Below, piece by piece: positions 1-8,302 of a stretch of 64,000 nucleotides of DNA. Each line of letters starts with the position of its first letter. Position 1 is the first letter of the stretch. Origin of the DNA: Pseudomonas wayambapalatensis (lineage in GTDB: Bacteria > Pseudomonadota > Gammaproteobacteria > Pseudomonadales > Pseudomonadaceae); assembly GCA_014268975.2 (NCBI GenBank), contig CP077096.1, forward strand, positions 739,001-803,000, in the 5' to 3' direction. Made by a program: the position numbers and the translations under genes. The notes beneath the pieces are model-generated. The model searched no databases, had not been told where the DNA came from, and saw only the letters and a program-made list of their open reading frames with translations.

Positions 1-150
1 AACTACGTCGGGCTTGGCCTGTACGAAATCATCCCGGGCTTCCTGTTCGCCACCATCGCCATCATCGTGGTGAGCAAGCTGGGGCGTCCGAGCGGCAGCA
101 TGGTTTCGCGGTTTGAAACGGCTGATGCTGCATATCACGCAGACAAGTAA
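1..150 (+). CDS. putP: PutP, sodium/proline symporter (C-terminal end only)
   Basis: Only the last 49 codons are present; the gene starts outside the window. The visible part has one hydrophobic segment (about residues 8-22 of the fragment, GFLFATIAIIVV) followed by a short polar tail ending in HADK. This fits the last membrane helix and cytoplasmic tail of a sodium:solute symporter. The assignment to PutP rests on this tail and on the known Pseudomonas order putP-rlmJ-LPS core cluster. It would import proline across the inner membrane using the sodium gradient. The fragment is too short to check the sodium-binding residues. Confidence 0.75.
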   Translation, partial: NYVGLGLYEIIPGFLFATIAIIVVSKLGRPSGSMVSRFETADAAYHADK

Positions 151-175
151 CATCTGCTGATTCGGCGACGGCTGC

Positions 176-219
176 TTCGCGGGCGGGCCCGCTCCTGTGG
201 GGGCGGGCCTGCCCGCGAG
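176..219. repeat. REP element pair (P. putida type)
   Basis: Two inverted copies of the REP core lie in the putP-rlmJ gap: TTCGCGGGCGGGCCCGCTCC at 176-195 and its near-complement at about 200-219. A short CTGTGG spacer separates them. The same family recurs at 24787, 47050 and 60631. Such pairs usually sit after stop codons and can form hairpins. Confidence 0.8.
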
Positions 220-298
220 TGGCCCTTGTGCCGATCGACGGCCAGGCCTGACTCCGCCCGCAAGGCAAGGTAAACTTGCCGCCCCCGCAGGAGTTGCC

Positions 299-1135
299 AT
301 GAACTATCGTCACGCCTTCCACGCCGGCAATCATGCCGACGTCCTCAAGCACATCGTGCTGACCCGCCTCATCGCCCTGATGTCGCGCAAGGAACAGCCG
401 TTCGCCTATATCGACACCCACGCCGGCCTGGGGCTGTACGACCTGCAAGGCGACCAGGCGACGCGTACCGGTGAGTATCTCGAAGGTGTTGCCCGCCTGT
501 GGAATCGCGAAGACCTGCCGGCTGCGACCGCCGACTACCTGCGCATCATCAAGCGCCTGAACGCGGATGGCGAGTTGCGCTACTACCCCGGCTCGCCGGA
601 GTTGGCACGGCGCCTGATGCGCCAGCAGGATCGCGCACTGCTCAACGAGAAGCACCCTGAAGACGGGCCTTTGCTCAAGGAAAACATGAAGAAGGATCCG
701 CGGGTCACCGTGCACCTGGGCGAGGGCTGGCATGTGCCGCGCGCCCTGCTGCCGGTGCAGGAAAAGCGCGCGATCATGCTGATCGACCCGCCCTTCGAGC
801 AGGCCGACGAACTCAAGCGCTGTACCGTGGCGATGAAGGAGGCGATCGGCCGCATGCGCCAGACCGTCGCGGCCATCTGGTACCCGATCAAGGACCAGCG
901 TTCGCTGACCCGCTTCTATCAGGACCTGACCAGCACGGGCGCGCCCAAGCTGCTGCGCGTCGAACTCTATGTGCATCACCAGGACAGCCCGCAGGGGCTG
1001 AACGGCTCGGGCCTCGCCATCGCCAACCCGCCATGGGGGCTGGAGGATGAGCTCAAGGAGTTGCTGCCCTGGCTGGCCAGGGAGCTGGCTCAGACTTCGG
1101 GCAGCTTCCGCATGGACTGGCTGATCGCCGAATAG
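299..1135 (+). CDS. rlmJ: RlmJ, 23S rRNA (adenine-2030 N6)-methyltransferase
   Basis: A 278-residue protein that methylates A2030 of 23S rRNA using S-adenosylmethionine. It opens with the family signature NYRHAFHAGNHADVLKH. The catalytic DPPFE motif is at residues 163-167, matching the usual D-P-P-Y/F of N6-adenine methyltransferases, and a SAM-binding strand YIDTHAGLGLY lies near residue 37. An in-frame ATG-less extension upstream exists, but ATG 299 is preceded by GCAGGAG and matches the family N-terminus. It stands alone between putP and the LPS cluster, as in other pseudomonads. Confidence 0.93.
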   Translation: MNYRHAFHAGNHADVLKHIVLTRLIALMSRKEQPFAYIDTHAGLGLYDLQGDQATRTGEYLEGVARLWNREDLPAATADYLRIIKRLNADGELRYYPGSPELARRLMRQQDRALLNEKHPEDGPLLKENMKKDPRVTVHLGEGWHVPRALLPVQEKRAIMLIDPPFEQADELKRCTVAMKEAIGRMRQTVAAIWYPIKDQRSLTRFYQDLTSTGAPKLLRVELYVHHQDSPQGLNGSGLAIANPPWGLEDELKELLPWLARELAQTSGSFRMDWLIAE

Positions 1136-1148
1136 CCCCGCGCCGACA

Positions 1149-1165
1149 AGGGGCGGTGTGCCCCT
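1149..1165 (+). terminator. Hairpin after rlmJ
   Basis: AGGGGC (1149-1154) and GCCCCT (1160-1165) form a 6-bp stem with a 5-nt loop, 13 nt after the rlmJ stop. There is no long T-run, so it is a weak intrinsic terminator at best. Confidence 0.4.
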
Positions 1166-1176
1166 GATCTTTGCGT

Positions 1177-1182
1177 TATAAT
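1177..1182 (+). promoter_or_regulatory. -10 box of a probable promoter for the wapO operon
   Basis: A perfect TATAAT lies 70 nt before the wapO start, just after the rlmJ hairpin. No convincing -35 hexamer is seen 17 bp upstream. It is the only good -10 box before a seven-gene co-directional run, so it is a reasonable promoter candidate. Confidence 0.45.
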
Positions 1183-1251
1183 CCCGCCCTTTAGCCGCCA
1201 GCCGCCCACGAGGCCGCTGGCGCATCTCTACCGAATGAAGAGGCTAGTCCC

Positions 1252-3009
1252 TTGGCATTGACGATTCTTGGCCTGTCCGGCGCCCTTAGCCATGACCCTT
1301 CCGCGGCCTTGTACATCGACGGCAAGCTGGTTGCCGCCGCAGAAGAAGAGCGCTTCGTGCGTGACAAGCATGCGAAGAACCGCATGCCCTACGAATCGGC
1401 GAAGTTCTGCCTGGAGCAGGCCGGTATCAAGCCGTCCGACGTCGATGTGGTGGCCATTCCGTTCGCCCCCATCAGCCTGTTCGGCAAGGCCCGCTGGCAC
1501 TACGCCAAGCGCTACTGGTACGCCCCGGATCGCGCCCTCGACGCGATCCTGATGGGCAACCGTCGCTACAAGCGCTACCGCAAGAAGATCGTCTGGTGCC
1601 TGGAGCAACTGGGCTTCGACCCGAAAAAGGTCAAGATCGAGCCGGTCGAGCACCATCTGGCCCACGCCTCCAGCGCCTACCACTGCTCGGGCTTCAAGGA
1701 AAAGACCGCGATCCTGGGCATCGACGGCAAGGGCGAGTACGCCACCACCTTCTTCGGCTACGGCGAAAACGGCAAGATCCACAAGATCAAGGAGTTCTTC
1801 GACCCGGATTCGCTGGGCGGCCTGTATGGCGCGATCACCGAGTTCCTGGGCTTCGAGATGCTCGATGGCGAATTCAAGGTCATGGGCATGGCCCCGTATG
1901 GCGACGCCAGCAAGTACGATTTCTCCCGTCTGGCCAGCTTCGAGAACGGCGAGCTGGTGATCAACACCGAGTACGCCAACGTCATCGGCCTGCGTCGCTA
2001 TAAAGAGAAGGGCAAGGGCTTCTACTTCTCGCCCAAGCTAATCGAATGGCTGGGCCCCAAGCGCGAAGGCGATATTGCCGACGAGCCGTACATCCATTAC
2101 GCGGCCAGCATGCAGGCGCTGTTCGAGAAGCTCGCCTTGCAGATGATCGATCATTACCTGGGCGACATCCTCAAAGAGACCGGCAAGCTGGCCTTCGCTG
2201 GTGGCTGTGCGCTGAACGTCAAGCTGAACCAGAAGATCATCGCCCGCCCAGACCTCAAGGAACTGTTCGTCCAGCCGGCCTCCGGCGACGCGGGTACCGC
2301 GGTCGGCGCAGCGGCCTATGTATCCCACGCCCGTGGTGTACCGGTCGAGAAGATGGAGCACGTCTACCTCGGCCCTGCGTACTCCAACGAGGACGTGATC
2401 GCCGCCTGTGCCCGCCATCCGAATGCACCGAAATGGCGCAAGCTCAGCGACATGCCGCAGCGCATCGCCAAGATCATGGTCGACGGCAACCCGGTGGCCT
2501 GGTTCCAGGGGCGCATGGAGTTCGGCCCGCGCGCATTGGGTGGTCGTTCGATCATCGGTTGCCCGAGCGTGCCGAACGTCGCCGACCGTATCAACGAGCA
2601 GATCAAGTTCCGCGAACGCTGGAGACCATTCTGCCCGTCGATGCTCGACACCGTTGCGCCGCAGATGATCAAGATCGACCATCCTGCTCCGTTCATGACC
2701 TTCACCTTCGAAGTGGCCGAGGAGTGGAAAACCCGCGTGCCGGAAGTGGTGCACGAGGACGGCACCTCGCGTGCCCAGGTGCTCAAGCGCGAGTACAACC
2801 CGCGCTACTACGACATGATGAAGGCGCTCGAGGAGCTGACCGGCAACGGCGTGTCGCTGAACACGTCGCTCAACCGCCGTGGCGAACCGATGATCTGCTC
2901 GCCTACCGACGCGCTGAACATGTTCTACGGTTCGGACCTGCAATACCTGATCATGGAAGACATCCTGGTGGTCAAGGACGGCGCGGCCCCGTATGACCAG
3001 CCGCTCTGA
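1252..3009 (+). CDS. wapO: WapO-like LPS carbamoyltransferase (NodU/CmcH family)
   Basis: A 585-residue enzyme of the NodU/CmcH O-carbamoyltransferase family, which transfers carbamoyl from carbamoyl phosphate to a sugar. The N-terminal Kae1-like ASKHA domain carries the HHLAH metal-binding motif (residues 134-138) and ILGIDGKGEYAT (from 154). The C-terminal domain has the family signature GRMEFGPRALGGRS near residue 420. The start is TTG, with GAAGAGG 8 nt upstream. By position it matches P. aeruginosa PA5005 (wapO), thought to carbamoylate a core heptose. The wapH start lies inside its last codons, so the two are translationally coupled. The substrate is inferred from context. Confidence 0.85.
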   Translation: MALTILGLSGALSHDPSAALYIDGKLVAAAEEERFVRDKHAKNRMPYESAKFCLEQAGIKPSDVDVVAIPFAPISLFGKARWHYAKRYWYAPDRALDAILMGNRRYKRYRKKIVWCLEQLGFDPKKVKIEPVEHHLAHASSAYHCSGFKEKTAILGIDGKGEYATTFFGYGENGKIHKIKEFFDPDSLGGLYGAITEFLGFEMLDGEFKVMGMAPYGDASKYDFSRLASFENGELVINTEYANVIGLRRYKEKGKGFYFSPKLIEWLGPKREGDIADEPYIHYAASMQALFEKLALQMIDHYLGDILKETGKLAFAGGCALNVKLNQKIIARPDLKELFVQPASGDAGTAVGAAAYVSHARGVPVEKMEHVYLGPAYSNEDVIAACARHPNAPKWRKLSDMPQRIAKIMVDGNPVAWFQGRMEFGPRALGGRSIIGCPSVPNVADRINEQIKFRERWRPFCPSMLDTVAPQMIKIDHPAPFMTFTFEVAEEWKTRVPEVVHEDGTSRAQVLKREYNPRYYDMMKALEELTGNGVSLNTSLNRRGEPMICSPTDALNMFYGSDLQYLIMEDILVVKDGAAPYDQPL

Positions 3010-4123
3010 CCTGCGCGTCCTGCAATTCTGCCATGGCTACGACGGGCCGTTCCTCGACTGCGCCCGTCAGTACGCCAGCCTGTTCGAGGGGCGTGGCTAC
3101 AAGGTCACCACAGTCTTCCTGACCGGGAAGGCCGACCCGCAGGTGGCCGCTGGCTGTGCCTCAGACGAAGTGCTGTTTCTCGAGTTCAGCTCCAAGGCCG
3201 TGCGCGGCCTGAAGCTGGGCGCGATCCGTGCGCTGCGCAAGATTGCGGCCGAGCGTCGTTTCAGCTTCTGCATCGCCCACCGCTTCAAGCCGATCTATGT
3301 CGCGCTGCTGGGCACCGGCTTGCCGGTGATCGGCGTGCATCATGCCTTCGGCGATTACCAGCGCAAGGGGCGACGCCTGTTCGCCAACCTGTTTCGCAAG
3401 CGCTTGAGTCTGCTGGGTGTGTCCGACGCAGTGCGTGACGACATGCGCCGCTGTCTGGCGCAGTGGCCGCACGAACGCATCCAAACGCTGTACAACCGTA
3501 TCGACGTCGAGGCGCTGCAGGCCAGTCTCGTGCCGCGCGACGAGGCGCGGCGTGCCCTGGGGCTCGATGCACAGGCGTGGATCGTCGGCAACGTCGGCCG
3601 CCTGCACCCGGACAAGGACCAGGCGACCCTGCTGCGCGGTTTCGCCGAGGCGTTGCCGGGCCTGCCGGCCAATGCGCGGTTGGTGGTGCTGGGCAAGGGG
3701 CGGCTGGAAGACAAGCTCAAGGCCCAGGCGAGCGAGTTGGGGATTGCCGACCGTGTCGACTTCCTTGGCCAGGTGCCGGATGCCCGCCGCTATTTCCAGG
3801 CGTTCGATGTATTCGCCCTGAGCTCTGACCACGAGCCTTTCGGCATGGTCCTGCTGGAAGCGATGGTCGCCGGTGTGCCGTTGCTGGCCACGGCCTGTGG
3901 TGGTGCGCGCGAAGTGGTTGAAGGCGTAGGCGTACTGTTCCCGCTGGGCGATGCCGGGCAACTGGCGCAGGGGCTGAAGCACATGGCCGGGCTGAGCGAC
4001 GATCAGCGTCGCGAATGCGCGCAACTGATGCTGCAGCGCCTGCGCGAGCGGTTTTCCGACGCAGCCGTGCGCCAGGCGTTCTGGCAGTTGCCGCAGGTGC
4101 GCGCACTGGAGGCTCGGGCCTGA
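2993..4123 (+). CDS. wapH: WapH-like LPS core glycosyltransferase (GT4)
   Basis: A 376-residue GT-B glycosyltransferase. The C-terminal GT4 domain shows VGNVGRLHPDKDQ (about residue 198) and the nucleotide-sugar motif EPFGMVLLEAMVAGVPLLA (about 281), with the E-x7-E arrangement of retaining GT4 enzymes. ATG 2993 overlaps wapO by 17 nt. The order matches P. aeruginosa PA5004 (wapH), an outer-core transferase. The sugar donor cannot be read from sequence. Confidence 0.83.
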   Translation: MTSRSDLRVLQFCHGYDGPFLDCARQYASLFEGRGYKVTTVFLTGKADPQVAAGCASDEVLFLEFSSKAVRGLKLGAIRALRKIAAERRFSFCIAHRFKPIYVALLGTGLPVIGVHHAFGDYQRKGRRLFANLFRKRLSLLGVSDAVRDDMRRCLAQWPHERIQTLYNRIDVEALQASLVPRDEARRALGLDAQAWIVGNVGRLHPDKDQATLLRGFAEALPGLPANARLVVLGKGRLEDKLKAQASELGIADRVDFLGQVPDARRYFQAFDVFALSSDHEPFGMVLLEAMVAGVPLLATACGGAREVVEGVGVLFPLGDAGQLAQGLKHMAGLSDDQRRECAQLMLQRLRERFSDAAVRQAFWQLPQVRALEARA

Positions 4124-5019
4124 TGCTCAATCATCTGCAAGCCTGGCGCGAACGCGGCTGGGCCGTTATCGATGCGAACGAGTACGCCGACGCCTGGCAG
4201 CGGTTCGGCGGCAGTGTCGCCACCCATCCGCTGGTGGTCGAGCAACTGGCTGAACTTGCACAGATTCCGGTGCGCTACCTGGGCTGGCGCCGGGGCGGCG
4301 AGCTTGTGGCGGCAGTCCCTACCTGGGGACGGCACCTGGCGTTGTCCAAGGATGTTCTCAAGCGTCATGGCAAGAAGGGGCTGTTCGACCTGGGCAATGC
4401 CGAGCTCATCCTGCCTGCAGCCGTTGAAGCGGGTGCGCCCTTGCGCCATGCCGGGCGCTACCTGTCGGAGCTCAATCACGGGCGTTTCGAGGGTTTGAAA
4501 CCCCAGGCCGAGCAATTGGCCATGGCGCGCCCGCATGAAGACCTTTCGAAGAAATTCCGCTACAACCAGCGCCGCGAACTGCGCCTGCTGGAGGAGGCCG
4601 GTGGAGTGGTGCGTCCGATCAGCGACTTCAGCGCCGCGGAGATCGCCGCGATGTACTGCGACCTGTTCCAGCGCCGCTGGAGCTTCCCCGCGACCGGCGC
4701 TGCGCGCATGGCCGAAGTCGTCGAGCGCCTGCGCGAGCTGCTGATCGGCTCGGTGCTGTTTCTCGAGGACAAGCCGATCGCCATCCAGTTGATCTATCGG
4801 GTCGAGTCGCCCGAATGGATCAGTGTCGAGTACGTCAACGGTGGTGTCGATCCTGAAACCAAGGCCTTCAGCCCCGGCAGCGTACTGAGCTTCCTCAATA
4901 CCCAGGCCGCCTGGGAAGACGCCAACGCCCGTGGCAAGGCCCTGCGTTTCTCATTCGGCCGTGCCGACCGCGAATACAAGGACCGTTGGTGCAATCCGGT
5001 CCCGGTGTATCAGGCATGA
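4123..5019 (+). CDS. mig-14: Mig-14 family protein (antimicrobial peptide resistance)
   Basis: A 298-residue protein of the Mig-14 family, which resembles GNAT-type acyltransferases (FemAB-like fold). Visible features are SKKFRYNQRRELRLLEEAGG (about residue 142) and a C-terminal FSFGRADREYKDRWCNPVPV. The start codon shares one base with the wapH stop (TGATG). In Salmonella and P. aeruginosa, mig-14 contributes to resistance to polymyxin and cathelicidin-type peptides. Its place in the LPS run fits surface modification, but the reaction is unknown. Confidence 0.85.
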   Translation: MLNHLQAWRERGWAVIDANEYADAWQRFGGSVATHPLVVEQLAELAQIPVRYLGWRRGGELVAAVPTWGRHLALSKDVLKRHGKKGLFDLGNAELILPAAVEAGAPLRHAGRYLSELNHGRFEGLKPQAEQLAMARPHEDLSKKFRYNQRRELRLLEEAGGVVRPISDFSAAEIAAMYCDLFQRRWSFPATGAARMAEVVERLRELLIGSVLFLEDKPIAIQLIYRVESPEWISVEYVNGGVDPETKAFSPGSVLSFLNTQAAWEDANARGKALRFSFGRADREYKDRWCNPVPVYQA

Positions 5020-6419
5020 GTCGCAAGCAGCAATTGCTCAAGCGCCACCGGCGCAACAAGCGCCTCGGGTTGGTGATCGCGTTGTTGCTGCTGATCGCAT
5101 TGGGAGCGCTGAGCTGGTGGTGGCTGCCACTGCTGCTGCTGCCGCTCGTCTGGGCTGCCCACGAAGCCTGGTTCGCCGACCATCTGTTCTACGCGCCCGG
5201 CGAGGATTACACCTTCGATTTCGGTGAGCACAGCCGTGTCGAGGCCGTCAGCATTCAAGGCGGCGTGCTGAACAGCGATGCATCGTTCGGCGATGATGAC
5301 ACGCTGATCCTCGAGATTCGTGTGAAGTCCGGGTGGCTTGGTCGCTTTCTCGATCCTCGGGTCGAGCTGGTCGCGGACGCGATGCGTGACAGCCAGACCT
5401 TCGAGCGCGGTGTCGATGGCGTGCGTTTTCTCAACCTGACCGGCCTTGCTGCGGCCCTGCGCGATGGGCGACTGCGCCTGTCGGGGCGTCACTGTCGGCT
5501 GCTGGGCGAACCACGCCTGTGGATAACCCCGGCGGTGGTGTTGCGCCAGCGTCGGATCATGGTGGTCGCGCCCCATGCTGACGATGCAGAGCTGGCGGCC
5601 TATGGGCTCTACAGCCAGGCCGACGAGGCCTGGGTGGTTACCTTGACTGCAGGCGAGATCGAGGCCGAGCACTATCAGCAGATGGGCCTGGCCAAGGCCG
5701 AGGCGGCGCAGCTCAAGGGGCGCCTGCGCGCCTGGGACAGCATCGCCGTGCCACGCTGGGCCGGGGTGCCGGAGGCCCGTTGCGTGCAGTTGGGTTACTT
5801 CTGTCTGCAATTGCCTGCCATGCAGGCTGCGCCGGATCAGCCAGCGGCCTCGCGCGAGGCGGATATGGCCGATATCCGGCCGTTCCGTCGCTTCAATCCG
5901 TTTCCGCTACCGGCCGATGCCGATGGTGCGCCGACCTGGAACAACCTGCTGGCCGACTTGCGCGTACTGCTGCAGATGGCTCGCCCGGAAATCCTGGTCA
6001 TGCCGCACCCGCAGCTCGATCCGCACCCGGATCATCTCTGCGCCCAGGCCGCCGTGCTCGAAGCCCTGCAGGGGCTGGACTGGCAGCCGCAGACCTTGCT
6101 GTGCTACGCCAACCACCTGCACGACAACGACCGCTGGCCCATGGGTGACAGCGGCGACGGTGTTGCCCTGCCGCCGCAACTCGAAGCCGCTCAGCCCTGG
6201 GCGCCCTGCAGCCTGGTGCTGGACGTGCCGACCCAGCGCGACAAGGCCATGGCGTTGGGCATGATGCACGACCTGCAGCCGCCGGCCCCGTTCAAGCGTC
6301 GCCTGCGCCGTCTGTTGCAGCGCTGGCTGGCCGGGCGTCGACCGTCGCCTTACGGGGAGAACGAATTCTTCCGCAAGGCGGTGCGTCGACATGAACTGTT
6401 CTGGCGCCGCGAGCTGTGA
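5016..6419 (+). CDS. dnpA: DnpA-like membrane-anchored PIG-L/LmbE de-N-acetylase
   Basis: A 467-residue protein with a long N-terminal hydrophobic segment (about residues 17-47) and a PIG-L/LmbE deacetylase domain. The zinc-binding motif PHADDAE is at 186-192 and a later PHPQLDPHPDHL supplies the second histidine cluster. It overlaps mig-14 by 4 nt (ATGA). The P. aeruginosa neighbour in the same position is DnpA (PA5002), a de-N-acetylase linked to antibiotic tolerance. It probably removes acetyl from an N-acetyl sugar of the LPS core; the substrate is inferred. Confidence 0.82.
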   Translation: MSRKQQLLKRHRRNKRLGLVIALLLLIALGALSWWWLPLLLLPLVWAAHEAWFADHLFYAPGEDYTFDFGEHSRVEAVSIQGGVLNSDASFGDDDTLILEIRVKSGWLGRFLDPRVELVADAMRDSQTFERGVDGVRFLNLTGLAAALRDGRLRLSGRHCRLLGEPRLWITPAVVLRQRRIMVVAPHADDAELAAYGLYSQADEAWVVTLTAGEIEAEHYQQMGLAKAEAAQLKGRLRAWDSIAVPRWAGVPEARCVQLGYFCLQLPAMQAAPDQPAASREADMADIRPFRRFNPFPLPADADGAPTWNNLLADLRVLLQMARPEILVMPHPQLDPHPDHLCAQAAVLEALQGLDWQPQTLLCYANHLHDNDRWPMGDSGDGVALPPQLEAAQPWAPCSLVLDVPTQRDKAMALGMMHDLQPPAPFKRRLRRLLQRWLAGRRPSPYGENEFFRKAVRRHELFWRREL

Positions 6420-6465
6420 GTGCCCGACGATTGACCGCGATGGCGTCACGCCCCCAAGGAATGCA

Positions 6466-7422
6466 ATGAAAGTCCTATTTCTGGTGCAGAAGGAACAACG
6501 GGCCATCCTCGATCGCCTGTACGACGGCGTCGCGGCCAACTGCGAGTGCGACTTGCGCTGGCTGTCGAGCGACGACCAGCGCAACCTGCGGCGCTACTTC
6601 AAGCGTGAAGTGGACGTCGAGCGTTATGACCGTATCGTCTTTTTCCTGCGCTTCAAGCAGGAGATTCGCCAGGTCGGCTTTATCCGCACGGTCCCTAATC
6701 TGGTGATCCTCGAGCACGATGCCTACCAGAACTACATTCCCTGCAAATACACCGGCAAGTTCAGCGCGCACTACCGCAAGCTGCCTTGGGCGCGAGTGAT
6801 CAGCTCTGGCTACATGGTCAGCGAGCGCCTGCGCCAGGAAGGTTTCGATGCGGTGTTCGTGCCCAAGGGCTATGACGAGCAATTGCTGACCGACCAGGGG
6901 CGCGAGCGTGATATCGAACTGGCCTTTGTCGGCAGCACCAAGAGCGTCGCCTATAGCGGCCGCAAGGCGTTGCTCGATGAACTGGGGCAGGTGGAAAACC
7001 TGGTGGTGACTCGCACCAAGTCCGGTGAAGACTACTGCAACACGCTCAACCGTATCCGCTTCTTCGTCAGTGCCGACGTTGGCATGGGCGAGTACATGAT
7101 CAAGAACTTCGAGGCCATGGCCTGTGGCTGCGTGCTGCTGGCCTTCGACCAGGGCGAGGCGGAAAACCGTGCGTTGGGTCTTGAGGACATGCACAACGTG
7201 GTGCTGTACGACAGCATCCCGGTGCTGCAGGAGAAGTTGCGGACATTACGCGCCGATCCGGCACTCGCCGAACGCATCGCCGCCAATGGCCGCGAACTGG
7301 CGGTTTCTGGCTTTAGTTTTGCCCAGGTCGGGCGTAGCATCGTCGACCACATGATGCCCCCCCTCAGACCGCGAGCGCCGCTTAGTGCGTGGCAGCGCCT
7401 GCGTCTGAAACTGGGGCTTTGA
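6466..7422 (+). CDS. ssg: Ssg-like glycosyltransferase (CgeB-type)
   Basis: A 318-residue cytoplasmic protein. It begins MKVLFLVQKEQRAILDR and has the conserved C-terminal block MIKNFEAMACGCVLLA (about residue 212), typical of CgeB/GT1-like transferases. ATG 6466 has AAGGA 5 nt upstream; a longer in-frame start lies inside dnpA and is unlikely. It corresponds in order to P. aeruginosa PA5001 (Ssg), needed for normal LPS and surface behaviour. No signal peptide or membrane helix is seen. Confidence 0.75.
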   Translation: MKVLFLVQKEQRAILDRLYDGVAANCECDLRWLSSDDQRNLRRYFKREVDVERYDRIVFFLRFKQEIRQVGFIRTVPNLVILEHDAYQNYIPCKYTGKFSAHYRKLPWARVISSGYMVSERLRQEGFDAVFVPKGYDEQLLTDQGRERDIELAFVGSTKSVAYSGRKALLDELGQVENLVVTRTKSGEDYCNTLNRIRFFVSADVGMGEYMIKNFEAMACGCVLLAFDQGEAENRALGLEDMHNVVLYDSIPVLQEKLRTLRADPALAERIAANGRELAVSGFSFAQVGRSIVDHMMPPLRPRAPLSAWQRLRLKLGL

Positions 7423-7480
7423 ACCACATCAACCTGTCCGTCGGACGGATCGGAAATGGCCGCAAGGCGGAGGGAGCCCA

Positions 7481-8254
7481 GTGCGCTTCTCGGAAAACAG
7501 TGACATCACGCTGGTGGTAACCAGTTGCGGGCGTTTCGACCTGCTCAAGACAACGCTGGAAAGCTTCGACCGCTACAACACCGCGTCGATCCGTGAGGTG
7601 TTCATCACCGAAGACTCGGGAGACGATGCGGTTCACGCGGCCGTTCCCGAGCATTGGAAGGCCCACTGCAAGGTGTTCGTCAACCGGCCCAAGCTGGGGC
7701 AGCTGGCGTCGATCGACCTGGCCTACAGCCACGTCAAGACGCCCTACATCTTCCACTGCGAGGATGACTGGAGCTTCTATCGCCAGCACTTTGTCGAGGA
7801 CTCCCGGCTGATCCTCGAGGCCAGCCCACAGATCCTGCAGGTGTGGCTGCGCAGCCATGCTCACGACCTGGCGATCCATAGCCCCTACATTCGCCTGGGC
7901 GACCGGCAGGTCATCGCGCAGGTGCCGTGTTACCCGCTGCTTTCGGATAAAGCCGATTGGCAAGCGTTTTCGCTTAACCCAGGATTGCGCCGCCTGAGCG
8001 ATTACCAAACCTGCGCACCATTTGCTGCCTATTCTGGAGAGAAGGCGCTGTCGCGTCGTTATGCCGAGCTGGGCCTGACTGCGGTCACGCTCGAGGGCGA
8101 TGCGGTGCTGCATACTGGTTTCGGTAGCCATGTGACCTTGCCCGAGGAAGTTCAGCGCAAGGCCAAGCGTCGCCAGCGCGATCGGATCAAGCTGGTGGCC
8201 GCGCTCGTTGTAGGAACATTGGTCGGTATTGGAATCGGCTTTCTTGCTCATTGA
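7481..8254 (+). CDS. GT2-like glycosyltransferase with C-terminal membrane anchor
   Basis: A 257-residue protein starting at GTG, with AGGGAG 5 nt upstream. The N-terminus ITLVVTSCGRFDLLKTTLES is a GT-A nucleotide-sugar-binding start. FHCEDDWSFY (about residue 90) supplies an acidic EDD metal-binding motif. The last about 18 residues (LVAALVVGTLVGIGIGFLAH) form a single hydrophobic helix after a basic stretch, so the enzyme is probably tail-anchored in the inner membrane facing the cytoplasm. I do not recognise a named orthologue; the LPS-core context suggests a core sugar transferase. Confidence 0.72.
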   Translation: MRFSENSDITLVVTSCGRFDLLKTTLESFDRYNTASIREVFITEDSGDDAVHAAVPEHWKAHCKVFVNRPKLGQLASIDLAYSHVKTPYIFHCEDDWSFYRQHFVEDSRLILEASPQILQVWLRSHAHDLAIHSPYIRLGDRQVIAQVPCYPLLSDKADWQAFSLNPGLRRLSDYQTCAPFAAYSGEKALSRRYAELGLTAVTLEGDAVLHTGFGSHVTLPEEVQRKAKRRQRDRIKLVAALVVGTLVGIGIGFLAH

Positions 8255-8302
8255 ATCGGTTGACCTGGCGGTCGGCCCGCCGGGTATGAGGGAGCTCTAC
8301 CG

